Shown piece after piece: positions 1-6,491 of a stretch of DNA of 6,567 bases (positions are counted from its first letter, which is position 1; every line of letters begins with the position of its first letter). A program made the translations under genes and the position numbers. The DNA is from an uncultured Prevotellaceae bacterium (GTDB lineage: Bacteria; Bacteroidota; Bacteroidia; Bacteroidales; Bacteroidaceae), in NCBI GenBank assembly GCA_900313845.1, contig OMTC01000105.1, forward strand, positions 1 through 6,567, in the 5' to 3' direction. The notes beneath the pieces are model-generated. The model did no database searches. It worked only from the letters and a program-made list of their open reading frames with translations, and was not told the origin of the DNA.

Positions 1-2110
1 CAAATTGTTTTTTCAGGGACTTTGTTTCTCCTTTTTGAGAAAGAATTTGGTATGCTTGACGATAAAGATAATAAGCTTCTGTAAGATTGCCAGAAACGAA
101 ATGAACGTTTGCCAAATTGAAAAGGGCTTCGTTGCTTTGAGGGTTTTGTTCAAGAACCGTTTGATAGACATCTTTTGCTTTTTCGGTATTGCCTAACATC
201 AGTTGGCAGAATGCCAGATTGTTTTTTGCCTCGATGGATGTCTCGTCCAAGTAGCTGGTCTTGTAAAGGAGAGGAACAGCAGACTCGTACTGATGCATTT
301 TCATGAGACAACCCACTTTGCGGGCAATCAATTTGAGATTGTCGGCATCGTTATCGAGCAAAGTGTCGTAGTAGATTTCTGCCTCCTCGTAATTCTCTAT
401 TAAGAAAGCTGCATTGGCGAGATGTTTGAGTGTCCAATCCGAATTCGGATTCAGATTGTAGGCTATTTTGTAATCATTGAACGCATCAGGCATGTTCTGC
501 ATTTTTTGTTCACAGAATCCCATCTTTTGCCAAATGTCAGCATATTCTTCACGTTCTTTAGGTTCCAGGTTCTTGAACATGCTGAGTGCCTCCTCATAGA
601 GTCCTTTGCGCATGAAGAATTCAGCCAAAGCAATCACTTCATCTTCGTATTTTAGGAGAGACTTGAAGGCGGAAGTGTTGAGAGAGAAGGATGGTTCTTC
701 CTTTTTGAACGGATTGTAGAACTGAGGACGGTAAGGATAGATATGGAAGAAACGGTAGAGGTCGAAGATGTAGTTGCGACTCACTTCCTTTGCTTTCACC
801 TTTCTTTGTTTGAGTTCTTTCATGTGTTCGTCCATTTCCTCACCCGACATCTCGTTGGAGAGGTTTTTCATCATCAGGTCCTGGCCCATGGAACCGATGG
901 ATTCCATCATGAAGCAGAGCGAGTAGCGGTCGCTATGACAGAATGGTGCAATGTAGATTAAAGAAGAAAGGAAACTGCTTCCTCCTGAAATCTTCTTCAT
1001 GCTTGAAGCAACGAGTGGATTTTCGACGTCGAAAGGCATGAACCAGTGGAAGATTTGCTGGAAGAAAGGGTAGTTCTTCATGTGAACGAAAGAACTCATA
1101 TAGACATCTGCACCATCCATCTGCAATTCAGCCATCTCTTGAATTTTTTCTTGTGCCTTCTCGTCGTTCTTATTGTGATGCCATTCAGGATTCTCTCCAT
1201 TCTTTGTCATGTAGTCGTCGATTTCCTGAATGCCATATTGAGTCTGCTTGAATTTTCCGCTTTGCAAGAGAGACGGGATGATGTCGTTGCGCATTTTAGA
1301 GTCGATGGTGTCTGTCATCTTGCTGTATTGCAACTGCATGAGAATGCGGAAAAAGTCCTGAACGAACTTAGGGTCTTCGGTATAGAGGGAAAAACGAGAA
1401 CCAATTTCAGGGAATTGAGAAAGACGTTCATCGTAGAATCGCATACAGAGAACGATGCCGACTAAGGCACGCTGACTCAGTTCAAGTTCCGTAGAGAGGT
1501 AAGCGTCGAAAAGCAGCATCATTTTGCGTTGGTCGAACATCTCCAAGAGAGCCAACGTAACGGCACTGATAAGTAATGCCTTGCCTGGAATGGCAATGCT
1601 GTCGGAATTGATGATGGCAGTTGCAGATTCGTAGTTGCTTTTTCTCCAAAGTCCGCTGGTCCAGACGTTCTCAAACATAGACCTGAGCGTTGCCTCGCGG
1701 CTATTTCTCAATTCAGCCAATTCATGTTCCTTGATGCTCTCGCGTTCCGTTTCCTTTTCCAAACGATGGATGGCAGAATCCTGAGTCTCCAATGCCATAA
1801 GGATAGTATCTAAGGATTCCTCTTTCAACAGTTTTTGTGTGATGGAATAACGGTCACTGGACATCTTCTCCAAACGAATCAGACGGTTTGCACGGTCGGA
1901 AATGGAGTATGCTTTCTGTTTCAATTGAGAATAGATGTTGGAGGAATTTGGATCGTCCACTCCTCGCACCATATAGCGCAGCATCGTTTCGTATGTTTGC
2001 TGAGCCTGTTGTAGTTCTTCTTTCAATTCATAACTGTGGGATTGTTCCACAAGCGGTTGCAATGAATTGAACATTTCTATGAGATTGTTGGTGCGGAAAG
2101 TGGGTTTCAT
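1..2110 (-). CDS. Large cytoplasmic TPR-repeat protein, C-terminus cut by window edge
   Basis: The reverse strand is open from an ATG at 2110-2108 to the left edge, giving 703 codons with no stop; the C-terminus is missing. The protein begins MKPTFRTNNLIEMFNSLQ and has no signal peptide or clear membrane helix, so I infer a cytoplasmic location. Residues about 80-145 are charged and Leu/Glu-rich, likely coiled coil or long helices. Residues about 150-480 are helical-looking and I do not recognise them. From about residue 488 to 695 there are several tetratricopeptide repeats, with typical signatures such as EEALSMFKNLEP, AFNDYKIAYNLNPNS, EEAEIYYDTLLDNDADN and KAKDVYQTVLEQNPQSNEALFNLA. TPR arrays mediate protein-protein contacts, so a scaffold or assembly role is possible, but no enzymatic motif is visible. 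The start lies 67 bases after the lipoprotein stop, and no good promoter box is seen in that gap, so co-transcription with the lipoprotein gene is plausible. The TPR call is firm; the function is unknown. Confidence 0.9.
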   Translation of the reverse strand, partial: MKPTFRTNNLIEMFNSLQPLVEQSHSYELKEELQQAQQTYETMLRYMVRGVDDPNSSNIYSQLKQKAYSISDRANRLIRLEKMSSDRYSITQKLLKEESLDTILMALETQDSAIHRLEKETERESIKEHELAELRNSREATLRSMFENVWTSGLWRKSNYESATAIINSDSIAIPGKALLISAVTLALLEMFDQRKMMLLFDAYLSTELELSQRALVGIVLCMRFYDERLSQFPEIGSRFSLYTEDPKFVQDFFRILMQLQYSKMTDTIDSKMRNDIIPSLLQSGKFKQTQYGIQEIDDYMTKNGENPEWHHNKNDEKAQEKIQEMAELQMDGADVYMSSFVHMKNYPFFQQIFHWFMPFDVENPLVASSMKKISGGSSFLSSLIYIAPFCHSDRYSLCFMMESIGSMGQDLMMKNLSNEMSGEEMDEHMKELKQRKVKAKEVSRNYIFDLYRFFHIYPYRPQFYNPFKKEEPSFSLNTSAFKSLLKYEDEVIALAEFFMRKGLYEEALSMFKNLEPKEREEYADIWQKMGFCEQKMQNMPDAFNDYKIAYNLNPNSDWTLKHLANAAFLIENYEEAEIYYDTLLDNDADNLKLIARKVGCLMKMHQYESAVPLLYKTSYLDETSIEAKNNLAFCQLMLGNTEKAKDVYQTVLEQNPQSNEALFNLANVHFVSGNLTEAYYLYRQAYQILSQKGETKSLKKQF

Positions 2111-2137
2111 ATATTGGGAATAAGAATTAATTAGTGA

Positions 2138-2159
2138 AGTGAAATGAGAGAATTTCACT
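2138..2159. repeat. Hairpin AGTGAAAT/ATTTCACT between lipoprotein and TPR genes
   Basis: Two perfect 8-base arms (2138-2145 and 2152-2159) flank a 6-base loop, GAGAGA. A further GTGAA precedes the left arm. The stem is A/T-rich and no T-tract follows on either strand, so it is a poor intrinsic terminator. It resembles the GTGAA-based palindrome in the next gap (3220-3269). It may be an RNA-processing site, a weak pause site or a degraded palindromic repeat. Confidence 0.55.
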
Positions 2160-2177
2160 AAAACTTGAACTCTAAAC

Positions 2178-3146
2178 TTATTGTTTTATAAAGCTGGAAT
2201 CAATCAAAGCTCCGTTAGGAAAATCATTTTTAATGAGAGAACGTCCTTTAGCCCATGTTTTCACTGTTGTGATGATGGAGTCAGTTGGAAGTATGGCTTT
2301 TTGAAATAGAGGAATGTTGATGATGGAGTCGGGTATTTCGTTTTGGGTAGGTATGTAGTTGAGGAAGCGCTGAGCATCCTTGTTTGCATTCTTGTTGATG
2401 TAGTCAACTGCATAGTTGTATGCTTTGACTATAAGACCAATCTCTTGCTTGTGCTCTTTGATGGCCTGCTTATGGAATGCAAGAGTGAGCAAAGGATTTA
2501 CGGATTTGAGCTTTTGGGTGTTCGTGACGGAATAGCCTCCGTTTTGAACCACTACAGATGCATAAGGCTCAGGAAGGATAGCACCATCGTATTGGTTCTG
2601 GATTGTCATCTGCGCTCTGAGCGAGATGTTGTTGATTTGTGGTTTGTTGAGTTCTTGTGAACTAAGTTTTACGGATTCCAAGATGCGGTCAGCTACATAG
2701 TCCAAACAGGAGTGACGAGTCAAAGCAATGATTTTCTCCTTGATGCTCTCTACGGAGCGGATACGTGCTTGATTTGCAGTGATGAGATAGAGTTGCAAAT
2801 CATTGGCAAAGATGATTTTGATGCTGTCGTTCTTGCTGAACCACGTGCATGCCTTTACGAGGTCGGTGACATTACCATCTACGACATGATTACAGAAGGC
2901 AGTGTCGGCATCCATCGCAGCTTGGAAGGTGATGAGATTGACTTTTACTCCTAAGGAATCAAAGATGCCACATTCTTTTGCTACATAGAAAGGCAAACAA
3001 TCCATTGTGGGAAGCACTGCTATTCGCAAGGCGGTAGAGTCGATTCCTTCAGTCTCTACTTTTTGTTTCTTCTGACAGGCAATAAAAGAAGTCGTGATAA
3101 AAGAAGTTATCACGATTGCAATGAAGATGTAAAACAGTTTTCTCAT
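2178..3146 (-). CDS. ABC-transporter-type substrate-binding lipoprotein (SsuA/NMT1-like)
   Basis: This 322-residue protein begins MRKLFYIFIAIVITSFITT with a lipoprotein signal peptide. The lipobox FIAC puts the acylated cysteine at residue 24, so the mature protein should be membrane-anchored and face the periplasm. The fold assignment rests on two stretches: residues 45-62 (LPTMDCLPFYVAKECGIF), which match the N-terminal lobe of SsuA/TauA/NMT1-like periplasmic binding proteins, and DGAILPEPYA at 187-196, which matches the common EP-Y/A motif in the second lobe. Such proteins deliver small organic molecules (sulfonates, nitrate, pyrimidine or thiamine precursors) to an ABC permease. The ligand cannot be read from this sequence. 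No permease or ATPase gene is adjacent, so it is an orphan in this window. I chose the ATG at 3146-3144 over an in-frame TTG one codon upstream, because ATG gives the usual M-R-K n-region. No Shine-Dalgarno is visible. A strong terminator-like hairpin ends 14 bases before the start codon. The family call is fairly sure; the ligand is unknown. Confidence 0.87.
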   Translation of the reverse strand: MRKLFYIFIAIVITSFITTSFIACQKKQKVETEGIDSTALRIAVLPTMDCLPFYVAKECGIFDSLGVKVNLITFQAAMDADTAFCNHVVDGNVTDLVKACTWFSKNDSIKIIFANDLQLYLITANQARIRSVESIKEKIIALTRHSCLDYVADRILESVKLSSQELNKPQINNISLRAQMTIQNQYDGAILPEPYASVVVQNGGYSVTNTQKLKSVNPLLTLAFHKQAIKEHKQEIGLIVKAYNYAVDYINKNANKDAQRFLNYIPTQNEIPDSIINIPLFQKAILPTDSIITTVKTWAKGRSLIKNDFPNGALIDSSFIKQ

Positions 3147-3160
3147 CAAAAAAGTATTTG

Positions 3161-3208
3161 AAAAAAGGACAACTATGTCTCACGATTGAGGGTGAGACCC
3201 AGTTGCCC
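3161..3208 (-). terminator. Rho-independent terminator after pgk, possibly an attenuator for the lipoprotein gene
   Basis: Read on the minus strand, the outer stem GGGCAACT (3208-3201) pairs with AGTTGTCC (3174-3167), including one G-U pair. A 2x2 internal loop follows, then the inner stem GTCTCAC/GTGAGAC (3198-3192 with 3183-3177) closed by an 8-base loop. Six T residues (3166-3161) follow the stem directly. This is a textbook intrinsic terminator in the pgk direction, with about 15 base pairs. It lies 71 bases past the pgk stop and its T-tract ends 14 bases before the lipoprotein ATG. On the plus strand no T-tract follows, so it acts in one direction. Confidence 0.85.
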
Positions 3209-3219
3209 TTGATTTGATA

Positions 3220-3269
3220 GTGAAAGGGTGAAAGAGTATTCGCTTAACGCTTCACTCTTCACACTTCAC
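3220..3269. repeat. Imperfect GTGAA-rich palindrome downstream of pgk
   Basis: The left arm (3220-3237) has the pattern GTGAA-agg-GTGAA-AGAGT. The right arm (3254-3269) is its complement with small bulges: ACTCTTCAC-ACTTCAC. About 15 base pairs form around a 16-base loop that contains CGCTTAACG. The hairpin starts nine bases after the pgk stop codon and is not followed by a T-tract on either strand, so it is not itself a terminator. The iterated GTGAA unit is what one expects of a short palindromic intergenic repeat. It could also protect the pgk mRNA 3' end. The repeat status is inference from one window. Confidence 0.5.
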
Positions 3270-3278
3270 ATGGAGTTT

Positions 3279-4526
3279 TTATCCCTTGATTGCAGCAACG
3301 CCTGGAAGGATCTTGCCTTCGATAGCTTCGAGCAATGCACCACCACCAGTAGAGATGTAGCTTACCTTGTCCTCAAGACCAAACTTGTGAACGCAAGCTA
3401 CAGAGTCGCCACCACCTACGAGGGAGAAAGCACCTTCAGCAGTAGCTTCAGCAACAGCCTCACCTACAGCACGTGAACCAGCTGTGAAGTTGTCGAATTC
3501 GAATACGCCTGCAGGACCGTTCCAGAGGATGGTCTTTGCACCCTTGATAGCTTCTTGGAACTTCTTGCGAGTCTCTGGACCTGCATCGAGTCCTTCCCAA
3601 CCTTCAGGAATTGCGTTAGATGGACAAACCTTTTGCTGAGCATCGTTAGAGAAAGAATCAGCAATCACAGAGTCTGTGCCAAGAACGAGTTCTACGCCGT
3701 TCTTCTTAGCCAATTCCTCAACACCGAGAGCTACATCGAGCTTGTCGAGCTCAACGATAGAGTTACCGATTTCGCCACCGTGAGCCTTAGCGAATGTGTA
3801 AGTCATACCACCGCAGAGAATGAGCTTATCTACCTTGCCAAGGAGGTTCTCGATGATACCAATCTTGGAAGAAACCTTAGAACCACCCATGATAGCCACG
3901 AATGGGCGCTTGATGTTGCTGAGCACGTTATCAACTGCGTTCACTTCCTTCTCCATGAGGAGACCGAGCATCTTGTTGTCGGCATCGAAGTAGTCAGCGA
4001 TAACAGCAGTAGAAGCGTGACGACGGTGAGCAGTACCGAAAGCATCCATCACGTAGCAGTCAGCGTAGGAAGCAAGTGTCTTTGCGAATTCCTTCTGGCT
4101 TTCCTTCATAGCCTTCTTAGCAGCGTCGTAAGCAGGGTCTTCCTTGTCGATACCTACTGGCTTGCCTTCCTCTTCAGGATAGTAACGGAGGTTTTCGAGC
4201 AACAGCACTTCGCCTGGCTTGAGAGCAGCAGCTTGGTCAGCAGCTTTTGCACAATCAGGAGCAAACTGAACGTCAACGCCGAGAGCCTTGCTGACAGCAG
4301 GAACAATCTGCTTGAGGGAGAGCTTTGGATTCACCTTGCCCTTTGGCTTACCCATGTGGCTCATGATGATGAGAGCGCCACCATCTTCGAGTATCTTCTT
4401 CAAAGTAGGGAGGGCACCGCGGATACGAGTATCGTCAGTAATGTTTCCGTTCTCATCGAGTGGCACGTTGAAGTCAACGCGAACGATTGCTTTCTTGCCA
4501 GCAAACTTGTAATCTTTGATTTCCAT
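3279..4526 (-). CDS. pgk: Phosphoglycerate kinase
   Basis: This 415-residue enzyme transfers the acyl phosphate of 1,3-bisphosphoglycerate to ADP, giving 3-phosphoglycerate and ATP in cytoplasmic glycolysis (reversible in gluconeogenesis). N-domain substrate motifs are visible: VRVDFNVP at 15-22, TRIRGALPT at 33-41, SHMGKP at 56-61, LLENLRYY at 109-116 and DAFGTAHRRHAST at 161-173. C-domain nucleotide motifs are MGGSKVSSKI (213-222), WNGPAGVFE (335-343), GGGDS (371-375) and STGGGA (392-397). The full length is intact. Residues about 117-145 form a longer loop than in E. coli or Bacillus PGK, and SHMGKP replaces the common SHLGRP. The ATG at 4526-4524 follows an A-rich leader (ATATCAAAAAAAC) without a Shine-Dalgarno, normal for this phylum. 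The gene lies 105 bases after nth, has its own -7-like box in that gap and is followed by a strong terminator. A 333-codon open frame on the opposite strand fits biased codon use in a highly expressed gene. Confidence 0.99.
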   Translation of the reverse strand: MEIKDYKFAGKKAIVRVDFNVPLDENGNITDDTRIRGALPTLKKILEDGGALIIMSHMGKPKGKVNPKLSLKQIVPAVSKALGVDVQFAPDCAKAADQAAALKPGEVLLLENLRYYPEEEGKPVGIDKEDPAYDAAKKAMKESQKEFAKTLASYADCYVMDAFGTAHRRHASTAVIADYFDADNKMLGLLMEKEVNAVDNVLSNIKRPFVAIMGGSKVSSKIGIIENLLGKVDKLILCGGMTYTFAKAHGGEIGNSIVELDKLDVALGVEELAKKNGVELVLGTDSVIADSFSNDAQQKVCPSNAIPEGWEGLDAGPETRKKFQEAIKGAKTILWNGPAGVFEFDNFTAGSRAVGEAVAEATAEGAFSLVGGGDSVACVHKFGLEDKVSYISTGGGALLEAIEGKILPGVAAIKG

Positions 4527-4594
4527 GTTTTTTTGATATTAAAAAATGAATATTGAGAGTTTTGTGTCTAATGAGCAGTGTGCTAAAAACCTTG

Positions 4595-4602
4595 CAAAGT
4601 TA
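4595..4602 (-). promoter_or_regulatory. Bacteroidetes -7 box, likely pgk promoter
   Basis: The minus strand reads TAACTTTG followed by C, an exact match to the TAnnTTTG element used by the Bacteroidetes primary sigma factor. It would place the transcript start about 60 bases before the pgk ATG. No well-spaced TTTG -33 element is present; the region upstream is T-rich (GTTTTTGCGTTTTTTTGC). It supports pgk transcription independent of nth. Confidence 0.6.
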
Positions 4603-4631
4603 AGCAAAAAAACGCAAAAACTATGTGTGGT

Positions 4632-5288
4632 TTAATCTTTTTTTGGGTGATAATGATTTTTGAAATATTTGCAAAGCTCCTTGATTCCACATTTTTCACA
4701 TTTTGGAACACGTGCTTGGCAAATGTAGCGTCCGTGAAGCAGTAACCAATGGTGTGCTTTAGGGATGATTTCATCGGGAAAATGCTTGGTTAGTTCCTTC
4801 TCCACAGCGTAGGGGGTCGTGTCTTTGTCTGTCACGAGTCCTAAACGATGACTCACGCGGAAAATATGAGTGTCAACGGCAAAAGCTGCTTTCTGATAAA
4901 CCACTGCTTGAATTACATTGGCTGTTTTTCGACCCACGCCAGGCAGTTTTACGAGGTCGTCCAAATTATCAGGAACTTCACCACCAAAGTCTTTCATGAG
5001 CATCTTTGCCATCCCGACGAGGTGCTTTGCCTTGTTGTTGGGATAGCTTACGCTTTTCACGTATTCATACATCACCTCGGGGGTAGTTTCTGCCATTACT
5101 TCCGCTGTGGGAAAGTCTCGAAAGAGTGGGGGAGTGATGATGTTGACGCGCTTGTCGGTGCATTGAGCAGAAAGAATTACTGCCACGAGCAGCTGAAATG
5201 GACTTTCGTATTGCAACTCGGTCTCTACATTTGGCATGTTTTGCTCAAAGAAGGCAATCAGTTTATCGTAGGTTTCTTGTTTTTTCAT
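4632..5288 (-). CDS. nth: Endonuclease III, bifunctional DNA glycosylase/AP lyase
   Basis: This 218-residue base-excision-repair enzyme removes oxidised pyrimidines such as thymine glycol from DNA and nicks the resulting abasic site by beta-elimination. The helix-hairpin-helix motif LPGVGRKTANVI (115-126) carries the catalytic lysine K121, and VDTHIFRV (138-145) carries the catalytic aspartate D139; both sit one position after the E. coli Nth residues. LSAQCTDKRVN (39-49) matches the family's LSAQ-TD motif. The C-terminal cluster-binding cysteines are C190, C197, C200 and C206, in the C-x6-C-x2-C-x5-C spacing of the [4Fe-4S] Nth/MutY family. Length matches E. coli Nth (211). The ATG at 5288-5286 starts MKKQETYDKL, with no Shine-Dalgarno. 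It is divergent from the sigma-factor gene and 105 bases upstream of pgk in the same direction. MutY is unlikely because the protein lacks MutY's extra C-terminal domain. Confidence 0.98.
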   Translation of the reverse strand: MKKQETYDKLIAFFEQNMPNVETELQYESPFQLLVAVILSAQCTDKRVNIITPPLFRDFPTAEVMAETTPEVMYEYVKSVSYPNNKAKHLVGMAKMLMKDFGGEVPDNLDDLVKLPGVGRKTANVIQAVVYQKAAFAVDTHIFRVSHRLGLVTDKDTTPYAVEKELTKHFPDEIIPKAHHWLLLHGRYICQARVPKCEKCGIKELCKYFKNHYHPKKD

Positions 5289-5365
5289 TGGGTGTGGGTA
5301 TTATTTGCGAAAAAGCATGGGCAATGGATGAATACATCAATGCATTTTCGATTTTATTTTCATGG

Positions 5366-5373
5366 CGAAGTTA
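5366..5373 (-). promoter_or_regulatory. Candidate -7 box for nth
   Basis: The minus strand reads TAACTTCG followed by CC, one base off TAnnTTTG. It lies 77 bases upstream of the nth ATG. No TTTG is present at the expected -33 distance, so this is the best visible candidate rather than a firm call. Confidence 0.3.
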
Positions 5374-5452
5374 CGAAAATCTTTGGTAACAGCCATATTG
5401 AAGACAAACTTTCATTGTGCTCGTGCAATATTTTGAAAAATAAGCCGTTTTC

Positions 5453-5486
5453 TTTGCGGACATTTCGATATTTATTCGTAAATTTG
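5453..5486 (+). promoter_or_regulatory. Bacteroidetes-type promoter of the primary sigma-factor gene
   Basis: A TTTG -33 element (5453-5456) is followed after 22 bases by TAAATTTG (5479-5486), an exact TAnnTTTG -7 element. The spacing is close to the usual 19-21 bases. Transcription would begin near 5493, giving a leader of about 20-25 bases before the ATG at 5516. This is the best-formed promoter in the window. Confidence 0.6.
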
Positions 5487-5502
5487 TACGCTTAAAATTG
5501 TG

Positions 5503-5510
5503 TATTTTTG
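5503..5510 (+). promoter_or_regulatory. Second TAnnTTTG box just before the sigma-factor start codon
   Basis: TATTTTTG matches TAnnTTTG exactly but ends five bases before the ATG. If used, transcription would begin at or next to the start codon, giving a leaderless or nearly leaderless mRNA. No well-spaced -33 element is seen (the nearest TTTG leaves 16 bases). In this A/T-rich stretch a chance match is possible. Confidence 0.25.
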
Positions 5511-5515
5511 AAAGA

Positions 5516-6376
5516 ATGAGACAATTAAAGATTACAAAAAGTATCACGAACCGAGAATCTGCTTCGCTCGATAAGTATTTGCAGGAAATCGGACGTGAAG
5601 ACTTAATCACGGTGGAAGAAGAAGTCGAACTTGCTGGACGTATCCGCAAGGGAGACCGTAGAGCTCTCGAGAAACTTACAAAGGCAAACCTTCGTTTCGT
5701 TGTTTCTGTAGCAAAACAGTACCAGAATCAGGGCCTCTCTTTGCCCGACCTCATCAACGAGGGAAATCTGGGCCTTATCAAGGCAGCCGAGAAATTTGAT
5801 GAAACACGCGGTTTCAAATTTATTAGTTATGCTGTTTGGTGGATTCGTCAATCCATTCTTCAGGCACTCGCAGAGCAATCACGCATCGTTCGTCTGCCAC
5901 TTAATCAAGTTGGCTCACTCAACAAAATCAGCAAGGCACTTTCTAAATTTGAGCAGGAGAACGAGCGCCGTCCTTCTGCTGACGAAATTGCGGATGAACT
6001 GGGACTTCCGGTAGATAAGATTGCCGACACGCTCAAAGTACAGGGTCGCCACATCAGTGTGGATGCTCCGTTCGTTGATGGTGAAGACAATTCACTTCTG
6101 GATGTGCTGGTAAATGACGACAGTCCTATGGCTGACCGCACCCTCGTCAGCGAGTCACTCTCCAAAGAAATTGACCGTGCCCTCGACACGCTTTCTGACC
6201 GCGAGAAGATGATCATTAAGATGTTCTTCGGTATCGGTGGACAGGAAAAGACACTTGAGGAAATCGGTGACACTTACGGACTCACTCGCGAGCGTGTACG
6301 CCAAATTAAGGAAAAGGCTATTCGTCGTCTTCGCAACAATAGTCGAAGTAAATTGCTGAAGAGCTACCTCGGATAA
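5516..6376 (+). CDS. rpoD: Primary (housekeeping) RNA polymerase sigma factor, short Bacteroidetes form
   Basis: This 286-residue sigma-70 protein directs RNA polymerase to housekeeping promoters. Region 1.2 lies at about 17-45 (SLDKYLQEIGREDLIT). Region 2 spans about 50-128: core-binding LTKANLRFVVSVAKQY (54-69), SLPDLINEGNLGLIKAAEKF (75-94), and the -10 melting and recognition helix FISYAVWWIRQSILQALAEQ (102-121). Region 3 is at about 129-205. Region 4 ends in the -35-binding helix-turn-helix TLEEIGDTYGLTRERVRQIK (246-265). Region 1.1 is absent, and the length matches the compact primary sigma factor described for Bacteroides, also called SigA or sigma-ABfr, which recognises TTTG/TAnnTTTG promoters. 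I chose the ATG at 5516 (MRQLKITKSITNRES) over an in-frame TTG at 5498, because it gives the family's conserved N-terminus. It is divergent from nth. A complete region 3, intact region 4 and high conservation argue against an alternative or ECF sigma factor. Confidence 0.97.
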   Translation: MRQLKITKSITNRESASLDKYLQEIGREDLITVEEEVELAGRIRKGDRRALEKLTKANLRFVVSVAKQYQNQGLSLPDLINEGNLGLIKAAEKFDETRGFKFISYAVWWIRQSILQALAEQSRIVRLPLNQVGSLNKISKALSKFEQENERRPSADEIADELGLPVDKIADTLKVQGRHISVDAPFVDGEDNSLLDVLVNDDSPMADRTLVSESLSKEIDRALDTLSDREKMIIKMFFGIGGQEKTLEEIGDTYGLTRERVRQIKEKAIRRLRNNSRSKLLKSYLG

Positions 6377-6491
6377 AGAAAGAGTAAAGTATTGAAAATG
6401 AGATTCTTTGAATACTCTCTTTTATTAATACTTTAGTGTTTTGAGTTTGAAAGTAGCTGCAACATTTATTTGTTGTGTGACAATTAAGTAA
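6377..6491 (+). other. Structured 3' untranslated region of the sigma-factor gene
   Basis: No gene is supported in the 115 bases between the stop codon and the terminator. It contains several pairing options. TAAAGTATT (6385-6393) is complementary to AATACTTTA (6427-6435); AGTATT (6388-6393) can instead pair with AATACT (6411-6416); and AGAGTA (6381-6386) can pair with TACTCT (6413-6418). These exclude one another. A separate small hairpin, CAACA/TGTTG, lies at 6460-6475. The only ATG-initiated frame (6399-6437) encodes 12 residues and is not called. Confidence 0.45.

Noticed and set aside
1046..1465. A 139-codon plus-strand open frame, with several similar ones in 1-2070
   Set aside because: All lie opposite the long TPR reading frame, which stays open to the window edge and contains clear repeats. 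They are shadows of it.
2138..2159. Terminator after the lipoprotein gene
   Set aside because: The stem is short and A/T-rich, and on the minus strand it is followed by ACTTCACTAATTAATTC rather than a T-tract, so it is not called a terminator.
3147..3278. TPP or other known riboswitch in the leader of the lipoprotein gene
   Set aside because: NMT1-like proteins can be thiamine-linked, so I looked for the CUGAGA and CCAGCGUAGGGA-type thi-box elements. They are absent, and I recognise no other known riboswitch core.
3555..4556. A 333-codon plus-strand open frame antisense to pgk
   Set aside because: It lies almost wholly opposite pgk, whose motifs are complete. Its translation is rich in Ser, Val, Glu and His without recognisable domains, as expected from the complement of a codon-biased gene.
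4848..5495. A 215-codon plus-strand open frame over nth and the divergent gap
   Set aside because: It overlaps the fully supported nth gene in antisense and the rpoD promoter region, and its Cys/His/Phe-rich translation resembles no protein family.
5905..6273. A 122-codon minus-strand Ser-rich frame opposite the sigma-factor gene
   Set aside because: It is antisense to conserved sigma regions 3 and 4; the Ser-rich composition is a shadow effect of the real coding strand.
6399..6437. A 12-codon small ORF (MRFFEYSLLLIL) after rpoD
   Set aside because: It is too short, has no translation signal and lies within the pairing segments of the 3' region, so there is no support for it as a gene.
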